NCBI RefSeq assembly: GCF_001514115.1
Contig: NZ_KQ948464.1
Coordinates: 1-64,000, forward strand
Length of the DNA stretch: 64,000 nucleotides
DNA from: Streptomyces olivochromogenes
GTDB taxonomy: Bacteria > Actinomycetota > Actinomycetes > Streptomycetales > Streptomycetaceae
Direction of reading: 5' to 3'
Notes under the pieces: generated by a model
Database searches by the model: none
The model's input: only the letters and a program-made list of their open reading frames with translations
Told to the model about the DNA's origin: nothing
Shown: positions 27,179-36,362 of the stretch, one piece after another
How positions within the stretch are numbered: the first letter of the stretch is position 1
Layout of the letters: the number at the start of each line of letters is the position of its first letter
Program-made: the position numbers and the translations under genes

Positions 27179-27934
27179 GTGAACGCCACCGACCGCACCC
27201 CTGCCGACCTGCTGCGATCCGCGCTCGCCGCGGACCCCGCGCGCCCCCTGGTGACCTTCTACGACGACGCCACGGGCGAACGTGTCGAATTGTCCGTCGC
27301 GACCTTCGCCAATTGGGTGGCCAAGACCGCCAACCTCCTCCAGGGCGAGTTGTCCGCCGAGCCCGGCGACCGGGTGGCGCTGCTGCTGCCCGCGCACTGG
27401 CAGACGGCGGTGTGGCTGCTCGCGTGTTCCTCGGTGGGGGTCGTCGCGGATGTCGGGGGCGATCCCGGCGCCGCCGACCTCGTCGTCGCGGGGCCCGACA
27501 CGCTCGAGGCCGGGCTCGCCTGCTCCGGCGAACGCGTCGCCCTCTCGCTCGCGCCGCTGGGACGCCGCTTCCCGACACCGCCCGCCGGGTACGCCGACTA
27601 CGCCGTCGAGGTGCCGAGCCAGGGCGACCGCTTCCAGCCGTACGCGCCGGTGGACCCGGAGGAGGCCGCGCTGATCGTCGCCGGGGCCGAGCACACGGGG
27701 GCCGAGGTCGTCGAGCGGGCCCGGGCGGAGGCGGCCTCGCTGGATCTGACGGGGCCCGGGTCGCGGATCCTGTCCGCGCTGCCGTACGACACCTGGGAGG
27801 GGCTGAGCGCGGGGTTGTACGCGCCGCTCGCCGCCGGGGGGTCCGTGGTGCTCTGTCGTCATCTGGAGCGACTGGGCGAGGACGCGTTGGCCAAGCGGAT
27901 CGAGAGTGAGCGGGTGACTTCGACGGTTCGGTAG
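27179..27934 (+). CDS. TIGR03089 family protein
   Basis: 251 aa, actinobacterial family related to the N-terminal part of AMP-binding (adenylate-forming) enzymes but lacking the complete fold. Segments VTFYDDATGERVELSVATFANWVAKTANLL and VALLLPAHWQTAVWLLACSSVGVVAD are typical. The signature ATP loop of real adenylating enzymes is not seen, so it is probably not an active ligase. GTG start at 27179. A TACGCT -10 lies at 27166-27171, placing the start of transcription on or next to the start codon (leaderless). The gene precedes the LCP cluster, as I recall for other streptomycetes. Confidence 0.88.
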   Translation: MNATDRTPADLLRSALAADPARPLVTFYDDATGERVELSVATFANWVAKTANLLQGELSAEPGDRVALLLPAHWQTAVWLLACSSVGVVADVGGDPGAADLVVAGPDTLEAGLACSGERVALSLAPLGRRFPTPPAGYADYAVEVPSQGDRFQPYAPVDPEEAALIVAGAEHTGAEVVERARAEAASLDLTGPGSRILSALPYDTWEGLSAGLYAPLAAGGSVVLCRHLERLGEDALAKRIESERVTSTVR

Positions 27935-27936
27935 TC

Positions 27937-28010
27937 GCCGGTCGCCTGTCGGGGCCAGCCCGTGGGGGGGGGCCGGTCGCCTGTCGGGGCCGGCCCGTGG
28001 GGGGCCGGTC
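27937..28010. repeat. 35-base tandem duplication
   Basis: The unit GCCGGTCGCCTGTCGGGGCC followed by GGCCCGTGGGGGG is repeated at a 35-base interval (27937 and 27972, one mismatch A/G), followed by a third partial copy at about 28004. It lies just after the TIGR03089 stop and before the first LCP gene. No coding role seen. Confidence 0.75.
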
Positions 28011-28156
28011 ACGCACGCTGTCCCGCCGCGGATCCGTACCTGCCGGGCCCCGCGCCCCTGACGGATCCCGTCACCCGTTCGGCCCCTTATCTGCCGCCGT
28101 CGCGGGGCCTCCGAGCCATGGTCGTAGGAGCACCGCACGCCCGCACGCCATGAGGG

Positions 28157-29503
28157 GTGGACTCCGACGTGACCGACAGGACAGGGCCGGGAGCGGGGGC
28201 TTCGCCCACCGGTGCCGGGCTCGCACGACGACGACGGCGACGCTGGGTGCAGTACTCGGCGCTCGGTGTCGCCGTCGTGGTCCTCGGTGCCGTCGGCGTC
28301 GGCCTGGTCGCGTACGAGAAGCTGAGCCGGAACATCACGGCCGACGAGGAAGCCGCCGCCGAGCTCGCCCGCTACGAGAAGGAGCGGCCCACCGCGCTGG
28401 TGCGCGACGCGCAGAACATCCTGCTGATCGGGTCGGACTCACGGTCGGGCGACGGGAACGAGAAGTACGGCCGGGACTCCGGGACCGAGCGCTCCGACAC
28501 CACGATCCTGCTGCACCTGTCCGCGAACCGGCAAAGCGCCACCGCCGTCTCCCTGCCCCGCGACCTGATGGTGGACGTGCCGAGCTGCCGGCGTCCGGAC
28601 GGCACCCGTACCCGGCCCATGTTCGCGATGTTCAACTCCGCCTTCGAGGTGGGCGGTTCGGCGTGCACGATCCGGACCGTCGAGAAGCTCACGAACATCC
28701 GTATCAACCACCACGTGGTCGTCGACTTCCACGGGTTCAAGGACATGGTCGACGCCGTGGACGGCGTGGAGGTGTGTCTGAAGGAGCCCATCGACGACAA
28801 GGCGGCCAAGCTGAAGCTGCCCGCGGGCAAGGTCGTCCTCGACGGCGAACAGGCCCTCGGCTACGTCCGCGCCCGCAAGAGCATCGGCGACGGCAGCGAC
28901 ACCGACCGGATGGAACGACAGCAGCGGTTCCTCGGCGCGCTCGTCAACAAGGTGCAGAGCAACGACGTCCTGCTCAATCCGGCACGGCTCTATCCCATGC
29001 TCGACGCGGCCACTTCGTCGCTCACCACGGACCCGGATCTGGCGAGCCTGCGCGGGCTGTACGACCTGGTCCGCGGCATGCGCAATATCCCTACAGAACG
29101 TGTCCAATTCCTGACGGTGCCGCGAACGTCGTACGTCTACAACGCCAATCGCGACCAGCTCGTGAAACCCGCGGCCGACAAACTCTTCGCCCTGCTGCGC
29201 GCGGACGCTCAGGTGGCGGTCGCGAAGGACCTTCCGACCGACCCGCCGACCGACCCGCTGAGCGGCCTTCCGACGGACCCGCCGAGCGGCCTTGCGACGA
29301 GTCTTCCGACGGACCATCCGACGGATTCCCCTGCGAAACGCAAGAACTCGTACGAGGGTGGTGGCGAAGGTACGTACGACTCGGCATTCGACTACGAAGC
29401 GGAGTCGCACGGCAACGGGAAGTCGAAGGGAAAGCGGCCCGACGCTCCCACATCCGCGCCGACTTTTCGCGGTAACACGGCGGCCGAGGACGCCTGCGGG
29501 TAA
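28157..29503 (+). CDS. LCP (LytR-CpsA-Psr) family envelope ligase 1
   Basis: 448 aa. A basic cytoplasmic head with RRRRRRW (about 25-31) and one membrane helix (about 33-53) precede the extracytoplasmic LCP domain. LCP enzymes transfer lipid-linked wall polymers onto peptidoglycan. Pyrophosphate-binding features: ILLIGSDSRSG, RSDTTILLHLS, AVSLPRDLMVDVP and GEQALGYVRARKS with DTDRMERQQRFLGAL. The C-terminal tail after about 355 is a low-complexity Pro/Asp/Thr/Ser repeat (DPPTDPLSGLPTDPPSGL) and lacks the LytR_C domain seen in LCP 2. GTG start, first of five LCP genes here. Substrate unknown. Confidence 0.92.
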   Translation: MDSDVTDRTGPGAGASPTGAGLARRRRRRWVQYSALGVAVVVLGAVGVGLVAYEKLSRNITADEEAAAELARYEKERPTALVRDAQNILLIGSDSRSGDGNEKYGRDSGTERSDTTILLHLSANRQSATAVSLPRDLMVDVPSCRRPDGTRTRPMFAMFNSAFEVGGSACTIRTVEKLTNIRINHHVVVDFHGFKDMVDAVDGVEVCLKEPIDDKAAKLKLPAGKVVLDGEQALGYVRARKSIGDGSDTDRMERQQRFLGALVNKVQSNDVLLNPARLYPMLDAATSSLTTDPDLASLRGLYDLVRGMRNIPTERVQFLTVPRTSYVYNANRDQLVKPAADKLFALLRADAQVAVAKDLPTDPPTDPLSGLPTDPPSGLATSLPTDHPTDSPAKRKNSYEGGGEGTYDSAFDYEAESHGNGKSKGKRPDAPTSAPTFRGNTAAEDACG

Positions 29504-29747
29504 AGCGTGCGCCAAGGCGGGAACTGCGGAGCTGAGAAGTCTCTGAGAAATAGGGCGGATTGCCCAGTTGTAGGAAGGTGGAATTTGTCACCACCGTCGC
29601 TTGACCCTGAACCGGCCGGATAGTGTGAGCGATCCGGTGCACCCGGCCACGAGGTCCGTCCTGGGGGTCGCGCACTGCTGACCGAGACCCGAGCGTCCTT
29701 TGAGGGGGAAGGGCGCCGCGTGGCCCCGACGGAGGATTCAGACAACC

Positions 29748-31496
29748 GTGGACGCGCAAGGCCGTGGGCGGGCGGACGACATCGACCCCGCAGACCAGTG
29801 GGTACTCAACCCGAACACCGGTGAATACGAACTGCGACTGACCCCTTCCGCTCCGCAGTCGGGAGTCCCTAGACCGCGTCGGGGCAGCCCTTCGAACGCG
29901 GGACCGGGAGCGGGGACGGGGACACGTGCGCGCCGGGCGCCGGAACGAGAGAGTCCGGCGAAGCCGGGCCCCGACGTGCCCGGGCCGCGGCGGCGCCGCG
30001 GCGCGCCGGCCGAGCCACCGCCGGGCCGTCGCAAGGGCCGGACGCAGCCGAAGAAGTCGAAGGCGAAGAAGATACTGCTGTGGACCGGCGGCTCGATGGC
30101 CTTCGTGCTGGTCGCCGTCTCCGCCGCGGGGTATCTCTACCTCAGGCACCTTGAGGGCAACGTCAGCACGACGGACGTCGGCAGCGCGGGCAAGAAGGGC
30201 TTCAGCAAGGACGAGGCCTTCAACATCCTGATCATCGGCACCGACAAACGCACGGGCGCGGGCAACGAGGGGTACGGCGACGCGGGCAGCGTCGGGCACG
30301 CCGACACCAACATCCTGCTGCACGTCTCCAAGGACCGTACGAACGCGACCGCGTTGAGCATTCCGCGTGACCTGATCGTCGATGTCCCGGACTGTCCTAC
30401 GAAGCAGCCCGACGGCACCACCAAGGTCGTCCCGGGTACGCAGAACGTCCGCTTCAACACCAGCCTGGGCCAGGACGGCCGGGACCCGGGCTGCACCATG
30501 CGTACGGTCAAGGCGGTCACCGGCATCCCGGTGGACCACTTCATGATGGCCGACTTCAACGCGGTCAAGACGCTGACGAGCGCGGTCGACGGTGTCGAGG
30601 TGTGTGTGGCGCACGCCGTCAACGACAAGGAGTCGCACCTCAAGCTGCCCGCGGGCAAGTCCAAGGTCGAGGGCGAGCAGGCTCTCGCGTTCGTACGGAC
30701 CCGGCACAGCTTCGGCAACCAGGGCGACCTCGACCGCATCAAGGTGCAGCAGCAGTTCCTGGGCTCCCTGATGCGCAAGATGGCCTCCAGCGACACCCTC
30801 ACCAACCCGGCCAAGCTGATCAGCCTGGCCGAGGCCGCCACCAAGGCGCTCACCGTGGACACCGGGATAGGAAAGGTCAGCACCCTCAAGGACGTGGCCC
30901 TGGAGCTGAAGAAGGTGCCCACGAAGAACATCACCTTCACCACGGTGCCGGTGCTCGACAACCCCGCCGAGAAGGTCAAGGCGACCGTCATCGTCAACCA
31001 GTCGCAGGCCCCCGCGGTCTTCGACGCGATCAAGAACGACGTCTCCTTCACCGCCGTGAAGCAGAAGGAGAAGAAGGAGAAGGCCGAGGTCGCCGCCCGC
31101 CTCAAGGGCACCCGTTCCTCCGCCGCCGACATCCGCGTCGACATCTACAACGGCGGCGCCCCCGGCGGCAGCGCACAGGAGACTCTTAACTGGCTGCAGA
31201 ATACTGAGGGCGTGCTCAAGTCCAGCCAGCTCGGTAACGCCGACGCAACACTGAGCAAGACGACCCTGGAGTACGCTCCCGACCAGGCCGATCAGGCGCG
31301 CAAACTGGCGGACCTCATGGGGCTGTCCGCTTCGGCGTTGAAGCCTGGCAAGAGCGAGAAGAACTCACAGGGTCTGCCCGCGATCGTGCTGACCCTGGGC
31401 AAGGACTTCAAGGGCGCAGGGGTGTCGTTGACCACTCCGACCAAGGCGCCCGAGGTCGACAAGTCCACGGCGGACAAGACAGTGTGCGCCAGTTGA
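29748..31496 (+). CDS. LCP family envelope ligase 2 with LytR_C domain
   Basis: 582 aa. A long basic, Pro/Arg-rich cytoplasmic N terminus (about 1-105) precedes the membrane helix (about 107-127). The LCP domain shows ILIIGTDKRTG, HADTNILLHVS, ALSIPRDLIVDVP, AVDGVEVCV and GEQALAFVRTRHSFGNQGDLDRIKVQQQFL. After a charged coiled segment the C terminus (about 455-560) fits LytR_C (VDIYNGG, GSAQETLNWLQ, GLPAIVLTLGKDFKG). GTG 29748 is preceded by GGAGG about 11 bases away; other GTG choices nearby are in different frames. It follows LCP 1 after 244 bases that contain no other gene. Confidence 0.9.
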   Translation: MDAQGRGRADDIDPADQWVLNPNTGEYELRLTPSAPQSGVPRPRRGSPSNAGPGAGTGTRARRAPERESPAKPGPDVPGPRRRRGAPAEPPPGRRKGRTQPKKSKAKKILLWTGGSMAFVLVAVSAAGYLYLRHLEGNVSTTDVGSAGKKGFSKDEAFNILIIGTDKRTGAGNEGYGDAGSVGHADTNILLHVSKDRTNATALSIPRDLIVDVPDCPTKQPDGTTKVVPGTQNVRFNTSLGQDGRDPGCTMRTVKAVTGIPVDHFMMADFNAVKTLTSAVDGVEVCVAHAVNDKESHLKLPAGKSKVEGEQALAFVRTRHSFGNQGDLDRIKVQQQFLGSLMRKMASSDTLTNPAKLISLAEAATKALTVDTGIGKVSTLKDVALELKKVPTKNITFTTVPVLDNPAEKVKATVIVNQSQAPAVFDAIKNDVSFTAVKQKEKKEKAEVAARLKGTRSSAADIRVDIYNGGAPGGSAQETLNWLQNTEGVLKSSQLGNADATLSKTTLEYAPDQADQARKLADLMGLSASALKPGKSEKNSQGLPAIVLTLGKDFKGAGVSLTTPTKAPEVDKSTADKTVCAS

Positions 31497-31637
31497 TGAC
31501 CTAACGGGTCTGTCAGACGTCTAACAGGGCGCGGGGGCGTCCGGGCCGGACGCAAGGGGTGTCCGGCCAGACGTACGCGTCCGATCGGACGCGGGACGGA
31601 CCCGTTTGTCAGGCGCAGGGTGGGGAGGGGCAGGGAG

Positions 31638-33530
31638 ATGGCGCGAAGCGGTGTGCGTGGGGAGGGGGCTCGACCACGTGTCCGACAGGCCGACGATCTG
31701 GGCTGGGACGACAGCCTGTACGACGAGAACGGCGATCCCACCGACGGAGGCGGAGCTTCCGGCGGCAGAGTCGGCGATGCCACCAGCAAAGGCAGTGGCT
31801 CCACCAGCAAAGGCAGTGGCTCCACCGGTAAAGGCAGCGGCTCCATCAGTGGAGGCAGCGGCTCGAGCGGCAAGGGCGGCGATTCGGCCGACGCCGACGG
31901 CCGAGGCGCCGGGCGCGACGGGCGGCCGGTCGACAAGGACGGCGACGACGCGTCGGCCGAACCGCGGGGCCAGGGCCGGCACGGCGGTGGCGGCGGTCGT
32001 CGGCGCGGGGGCGGCGACGGCGGGCACCCACGACGCAGACGCCGCATACTGCGCTGGTCGGCGTCGGTCCTGGCGCTTCTGATACTTGGCACCGCGGGCG
32101 CCGGTTACCTCTACTACCAGCACCTGAGCGCCAACATCAAGAAGGACGACCTGAACCTCGGCGACGAGAAGGACCGGGCGGCCAAGAGCAAGGCGAACGC
32201 GGCCGGGCAGACCCCCCTGAACATCCTTCTGATCGGCTCGGACGCCCGGGACACCAAGGAGAACCAGTCCCTCGGCGGCGCCAAGGAGACCTTCGGCGGT
32301 ACCCCGCTCGCGGACGTCCAGATGCTGCTGCACCTCTCCGCCGACCGCAGCAACATGTCGGTGATCAGCATGCCGCGCGACACCCTGCTGAAGATGCCCA
32401 AGTGCACGGACCCGGACACCAAGAAGGTCTACCCGGCGACCGTCGGGCTGGTGATGACCAACACCTCGCTCGGGCGCGGCGGTCCGGGCTGCACGGTGGC
32501 CACCTGGGAGAAGCTCACCAAGATCCACATCGATCACTTCATAAAGATCGACTTCTCGGGTGTGGTGTCGATGGCGGACGCGATCGGCGGCGTCCCGGTC
32601 TGTGTGGACGCCAACATCTACTCCAAGGACAGCCAGGGCCACGGCTCCGGGCTGAAGCTGAAGAAGGGCACGACCTCCGTCAAGGGCACACAGGCCCTGG
32701 CGTGGCTGCGGACGCGGTACGGCTTCGAGGACAACACGGACATCGGCCGGACCAAGGCCCAGCACCAGTACATGAACTCGATGGTCCGCCAGCTGCGCGA
32801 GAACGCCACGATCAGCAACCCCGGCAAGCTGCGCAGCCTCGCGGAGACCGCCACCAATGCGCTGACCGTCGACAAGGGCCTGGGCAGCCCGCTGAAGCTC
32901 TACGACCTCGGCAACGAGCTCAAGAAGGTCGAGCCGAAGCGCATCACGATGACCACGATGCCCTGGCAGTGGGCCGTGTCGGACAGCAACCGCGTGGAGC
33001 CCAAGCCGGTCGAGGCCGAGCAGTTGTTCCGTCTCGTCCGTGAGGACATCGCGCTCGACGGCAAGGACAAGAAGAAGACGGCGACCGCGGTGAAGGCCTC
33101 CACGGACCCGGCCGCCGCGGACGACCAGATCGGTGTGATCGTGCAGAACGGCACCCGCACGGCCGCGCTGGGCCCGGTCGGCGGACGCGCGCGCACGGTG
33201 TCCCAGCTGCTCGTCGGCAAGGGCTTCACCAAGGCCGAGGCGGACACCTCGACGGCGACCGCCGAGGAGACGACGGTGATCCGCTACCCGAGCGCCGATC
33301 TGCAGGGCGACGCCCAGGCGGTCGCCAAGGCGCTGGGGGTCCCGCTGAGCGCGGTGAAGAAGTCGACGGACGTCTCGGGCGTCACGCTCGTGGTCGGCGC
33401 CGACTGGCGCGAGGGCACGACGTACAAGGCGAAGGCGCAGGACAACACGACGCCGGAGTCCGCGGACGTGCTCAACGGCGCCAAGACCGACGCCTGTATG
33501 CACGTCAACAAGGACTACACCTGGTCGTAG
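31638..33530 (+). CDS. LCP family envelope ligase 3 with Ser/Gly/Lys repeat head
   Basis: 630 aa. The cytoplasmic N terminus (about 1-130) contains tandem SKGSGST-type repeats encoded by an 18-base repeat, then a basic stretch and the membrane helix (about 135-157). LCP domain: ILLIGSDARDT, ADVQMLLHLSADRS, VISMPRDTLLKMP, GTQALAWLRTRYGFEDNTDIGRTKAQHQYM. The C terminus (about 490-600) resembles LytR_C (IGVIVQNGTRTAALG, VIRYPSADLQGDAQAVAKAL, TLVVGADW). ATG 31638 with GGAGGGGC upstream. Ends at a perfect 18-base-pair terminator shared with the convergent glycosyltransferase. Likely transfers a wall glycopolymer; substrate unknown. Confidence 0.9.
   Translation: MARSGVRGEGARPRVRQADDLGWDDSLYDENGDPTDGGGASGGRVGDATSKGSGSTSKGSGSTGKGSGSISGGSGSSGKGGDSADADGRGAGRDGRPVDKDGDDASAEPRGQGRHGGGGGRRRGGGDGGHPRRRRRILRWSASVLALLILGTAGAGYLYYQHLSANIKKDDLNLGDEKDRAAKSKANAAGQTPLNILLIGSDARDTKENQSLGGAKETFGGTPLADVQMLLHLSADRSNMSVISMPRDTLLKMPKCTDPDTKKVYPATVGLVMTNTSLGRGGPGCTVATWEKLTKIHIDHFIKIDFSGVVSMADAIGGVPVCVDANIYSKDSQGHGSGLKLKKGTTSVKGTQALAWLRTRYGFEDNTDIGRTKAQHQYMNSMVRQLRENATISNPGKLRSLAETATNALTVDKGLGSPLKLYDLGNELKKVEPKRITMTTMPWQWAVSDSNRVEPKPVEAEQLFRLVREDIALDGKDKKKTATAVKASTDPAAADDQIGVIVQNGTRTAALGPVGGRARTVSQLLVGKGFTKAEADTSTATAEETTVIRYPSADLQGDAQAVAKALGVPLSAVKKSTDVSGVTLVVGADWREGTTYKAKAQDNTTPESADVLNGAKTDACMHVNKDYTWS
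31789..31863 (+). repeat. 18-base coding repeat in LCP 3
   Basis: Four imperfect copies of CCACCAGCAAAGGCAGTGGCT-like units (about 18 bases: ACCAGCAAAGGCAGTGGCTCC) encode the (T/S)(S/G)KGSGS repeats of the cytoplasmic head. The period is a multiple of three, so copy-number change would keep the frame. Confidence 0.75.
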
Positions 33531-33566
33531 GAAACCGCACCTGGCCGTAGGCCGGTCGGCAGAAAG

Positions 33567-33604
33567 CGGTTGGGCCCCTCTCGATGTCGAGAGGGGCCCA
33601 ACCG
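33567..33604. terminator. Strong bidirectional terminator
   Basis: An 18-base perfect inverted repeat CGGTTGGGCCCCTCTCGA (33567-33584) and its complement (33587-33604) with a 2-base centre lies between LCP 3 and the convergent glycosyltransferase. No U tract; the stem is among the longest in the window. Confidence 0.85.
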
Positions 33605-33618
33605 TTCATGGATGAGGC

Positions 33619-34659
33619 TCAGTTGGCGGGCTCCGTGGAGCCGAGTACCGCCGGGCGGCGGGAGGCGATGACCTTCTTCGCCAGCGCCTTCGGGCTGGTG
33701 AGGAAGCCGAAGCCCCACGACATGTGCATGGTCGCGAGGGCGACGGGGATCTGCAGGCGTGCCTTCAGGGGCAGCCCCTTGCCCGCGGGCAGCGAGCCGG
33801 CGACTATCGCCGCGAGATAGCCGCCGGGGATCACGAAGCCCCAGGGCGTCAGCGCCACGCCCACCACGACACCCGCCGCGATCGCGCACACGGCGGTCGG
33901 CGGGGCGAGGTAGCGCAGGTTGATGGAGCCCTCGTGGTAGCGGGCGACGACATGGCGCCAGCGTCCGTAGTCCTTGTACTGCTTGGCGAGCGCCTTGACC
34001 GAGGGCCGGGGCCGGTAGGACACCCGCAGCTCGGGCGAGAACCAGATGAGGCCGCCCGCCTCCCGGATCCGGAAGTTCAGCTCCCAGTCCTGGGCGCGGA
34101 TGAACTCCTCGTTGTAGCCGCCCTGCCGCTCCAGGGCCTCGCGCCGGAAGACACCGAGGTACACGGTCTCGGCGGGACTCGCCTCGCCCCCCGTGTGGAA
34201 GGCGGCGTTCCCGACCCCGATCTTCGAGGTCATCGCGGCGGCGACCGCGTGCTCCCAGTCGTTCTCGCCCTCGGCGTGCATGATGCCGCCGACGTTCTGC
34301 GCGCCGGTCTCCTCCAGGAGCCGCACGGCGGTCGCGATGTAGTTCGGGGAGAGCATGCCGTGCCCGTCGACGCGCACGACGACGGGATGCCGGGACGCCT
34401 TGATCGCCGCGTTCAGCGCGGCCGGGGTGCGCCCGGTGGGGTTCGGGACGGTGTGGACGCGTGGGTCTTCGCGTACGAGCTCGGCGGCGATCTCGTCCGT
34501 ACGGTCCGAGGACGGACCGATGGCGATCACCACCTCCATCTCGCCGTCGTACTCCTGCGCCAGGATCGCTTGGACGGCCCCGCGCAGATGCCGCTCCTCG
34601 TTGAGGACGGGCATGATCACAGAAACGGCGGGGGGCCGCACGTCAGACTTCTCGCTCAT
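33619..34659 (-). CDS. Family 2 glycosyltransferase
   Basis: 346 aa. GT-A domain: VSVIMPVLNEERHLRGAV at the N terminus for nucleotide-sugar binding, AIGPSSDRTDEIAAEL, VRVDGHGMLSPNYI in the DxD position (VDGH, a common variant), and FIRAQDWELNFRIREAGG as the acceptor-side ED motif. Two hydrophobic helices near 255-300 suggest membrane attachment. Placed among LCP genes, it probably makes part of a lipid-linked wall polymer. It is convergent with LCP 3; its ATG at 34659 lies about 130 bases from the divergent LCP 4 start. Confidence 0.88.
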   Translation of the reverse strand: MSEKSDVRPPAVSVIMPVLNEERHLRGAVQAILAQEYDGEMEVVIAIGPSSDRTDEIAAELVREDPRVHTVPNPTGRTPAALNAAIKASRHPVVVRVDGHGMLSPNYIATAVRLLEETGAQNVGGIMHAEGENDWEHAVAAAMTSKIGVGNAAFHTGGEASPAETVYLGVFRREALERQGGYNEEFIRAQDWELNFRIREAGGLIWFSPELRVSYRPRPSVKALAKQYKDYGRWRHVVARYHEGSINLRYLAPPTAVCAIAAGVVVGVALTPWGFVIPGGYLAAIVAGSLPAGKGLPLKARLQIPVALATMHMSWGFGFLTSPKALAKKVIASRRPAVLGSTEPAN

Positions 34660-34785
34660 CGGACGTCACGTTACCGCGAATGGGGGACACGGGCGCGCGC
34701 CGCCCGGTCCACGGGCCGGGCAGCAGATCGTATGGGCCTACGGTGCTCACGGATCCCCACGTTCACCCCCGCGGAGGTGTCCCCC

Positions 34786-36288
34786 TTGCCCACGCCGCCC
34801 CGCTCCCCCGCACGCCCGCAGCCCCGCCCCCAGAACCGCCCGCAGCCGCCCCGCTCCCGGCGGCCTCCGGAGCGGTCCACCGTACGGCCCCCCGTACGGA
34901 GGAAGAAGCCGCGCTGGGCCATGCGGGTGGTCACCACGATCTCGGTGGTGGTCCTCGCCTCGGCGGGCATCGGACACGCGGTGGTCACCAGCCTGGGCGA
35001 GAACATCGCCCGGGTCGACCCCTTCAAGGACATGAAGAACCGCCCCGCAGGGGGCCACGGCATGAACGTGCTGCTGGTCGGCACCGACGGCCGCGACAAG
35101 ATCACGGAGGAGGAGCGGCGGAAGTACCGTCTGGGCGGTGCCCCCTGCCACTGCACCGACACGATGATGATCGTGCACATCGCCGCCGACCGGGAGCGGG
35201 CCAGCGTCGTGAGCCTGCCGCGCGACTCGTACGCCGAGGTGCCCGCGCACACCGACCAGACCACCGGCGCCGAGCACGGCCCCCACCCGATCAAGCTCAA
35301 CGCGGCGTACGCGGAGGGGGGCCCGCAGCTGACCGTGCGCACCGTCGAGAACATGACCCATGTGAAGATCGACCACTACTTGGAGGTCGATTTCACCAGC
35401 TTCATGCGGACGGTGGACGTGCTCGGCGGCGTGAGCATCTGCACCGCAAAGCCCCTCAAGGACTCGTACACCGGACTCGACCTGAGCGCCGGCACGCACA
35501 CGCTGAGCGGCGGGCAGGCACTCCAGTACGTACGGTCCCGGCATGTCGACGGCGCCTCCGACATCGGCCGGATGCAGCGCCAGCAGCGGTTCCTGGCGGC
35601 GCTGATCGAGCGGGCCACGTCGTCGGGGGTGCTGCTGAACCCGATGAGGTTCCGTGACGTCACCCGGGCCGTGCTCGGTTCGGTCCGCGCGGACCAGGGG
35701 TTCGGCACGGACGAGCTGCTGGACCTCGGCCGGGCGATGCGGAACTTCTCCCCCTCCTCCTCCGAGTTCACGACCGTGCCGATCGGGCAGATGGCCTACG
35801 TCGTCAAGGGCATCGGTTCCACACTGAAGTGGGACGACAACAAGGCCGGCGCGCTCTTCCAGTCACTGCGCGACGACAAGCAGCTCTCTCCCCCGCACAA
35901 GGCCGCGCGCGCCAAGACCGTGCGCGTCGAGGTGGCCCCGCAGCAGATCCAGGTCCAGGTGGAGAACGGGACGCCCACGGACGGCCTCGGCAAACGCATG
36001 GACGGCGCCCTGGCCGCCACCGGGTTCCGCACGACGGGCCGGCCCGTCAACGCCCAGGACCGCGGCGCCCGGCACAGCGTCATCGTCTACGACCCGCGCT
36101 GGGACCGCTCCGCGAAGTCCCTCGCCGCCGCGCTCCCGGGCAGCGAGCTGCGCGAGGTCAAGGGGCAGGGGCCGCTGCTGAAGGTGATCGCCGGGGCGGA
36201 CTTCAAGGAGGTCACACGGGTCCGGGTGCAGGATCCCTACCAGGGGGAGACCCGGGTGGTGACGGGGGATCAGGTGGTGTGCACGTAG
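34786..36288 (+). CDS. LCP family envelope ligase 4
   Basis: 500 aa. A Pro/Arg-rich cytoplasmic head precedes one membrane helix (about 47-67). LCP domain: VLLVGTDGRDKITEEERRKY, CTDTMMIVHIAADRERASVVSLPRDSY, IKLNAAYAEGGPQLTVRTVENM, GQALQYVRSRHVDGASDIGRMQRQQRFL; C-terminal LytR_C-like part with VQVENGTPTDG and SVIVYDPRWD. The start is TTG at 34786, preceded by a perfect GGAGG with 8-base spacing; upstream ATG 34729 is in frame but has no ribosome site. Two close cysteines (APCHCTD) are unusual for the family. Ends at the terminator 36314-36350. Confidence 0.9.
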   Translation: MPTPPRSPARPQPRPQNRPQPPRSRRPPERSTVRPPVRRKKPRWAMRVVTTISVVVLASAGIGHAVVTSLGENIARVDPFKDMKNRPAGGHGMNVLLVGTDGRDKITEEERRKYRLGGAPCHCTDTMMIVHIAADRERASVVSLPRDSYAEVPAHTDQTTGAEHGPHPIKLNAAYAEGGPQLTVRTVENMTHVKIDHYLEVDFTSFMRTVDVLGGVSICTAKPLKDSYTGLDLSAGTHTLSGGQALQYVRSRHVDGASDIGRMQRQQRFLAALIERATSSGVLLNPMRFRDVTRAVLGSVRADQGFGTDELLDLGRAMRNFSPSSSEFTTVPIGQMAYVVKGIGSTLKWDDNKAGALFQSLRDDKQLSPPHKAARAKTVRVEVAPQQIQVQVENGTPTDGLGKRMDGALAATGFRTTGRPVNAQDRGARHSVIVYDPRWDRSAKSLAAALPGSELREVKGQGPLLKVIAGADFKEVTRVRVQDPYQGETRVVTGDQVVCT

Positions 36289-36313
36289 GTGACGCGCGCG
36301 TCCACGGAGCACG

Positions 36314-36350
36314 CGAAGGGCCCCGCCGTACCGTCCGGCGGGGCCCTTCG
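36314..36350. terminator. Bidirectional terminator
   Basis: CGAAGGGCCCCGCCG (36314-36328) and its perfect complement (36336-36350) flank a 7-base loop between the convergent LCP 4 and LCP 5 genes. The outer ACG/CGT bases extend the stem further. Confidence 0.85.
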
Positions 36351-36362
36351 TGGTGGTGCGGG

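Noticed and set aside
31789..31863. CRISPR-like repeat
   Set aside because: The units are contiguous, without spacers, and encode a protein repeat.
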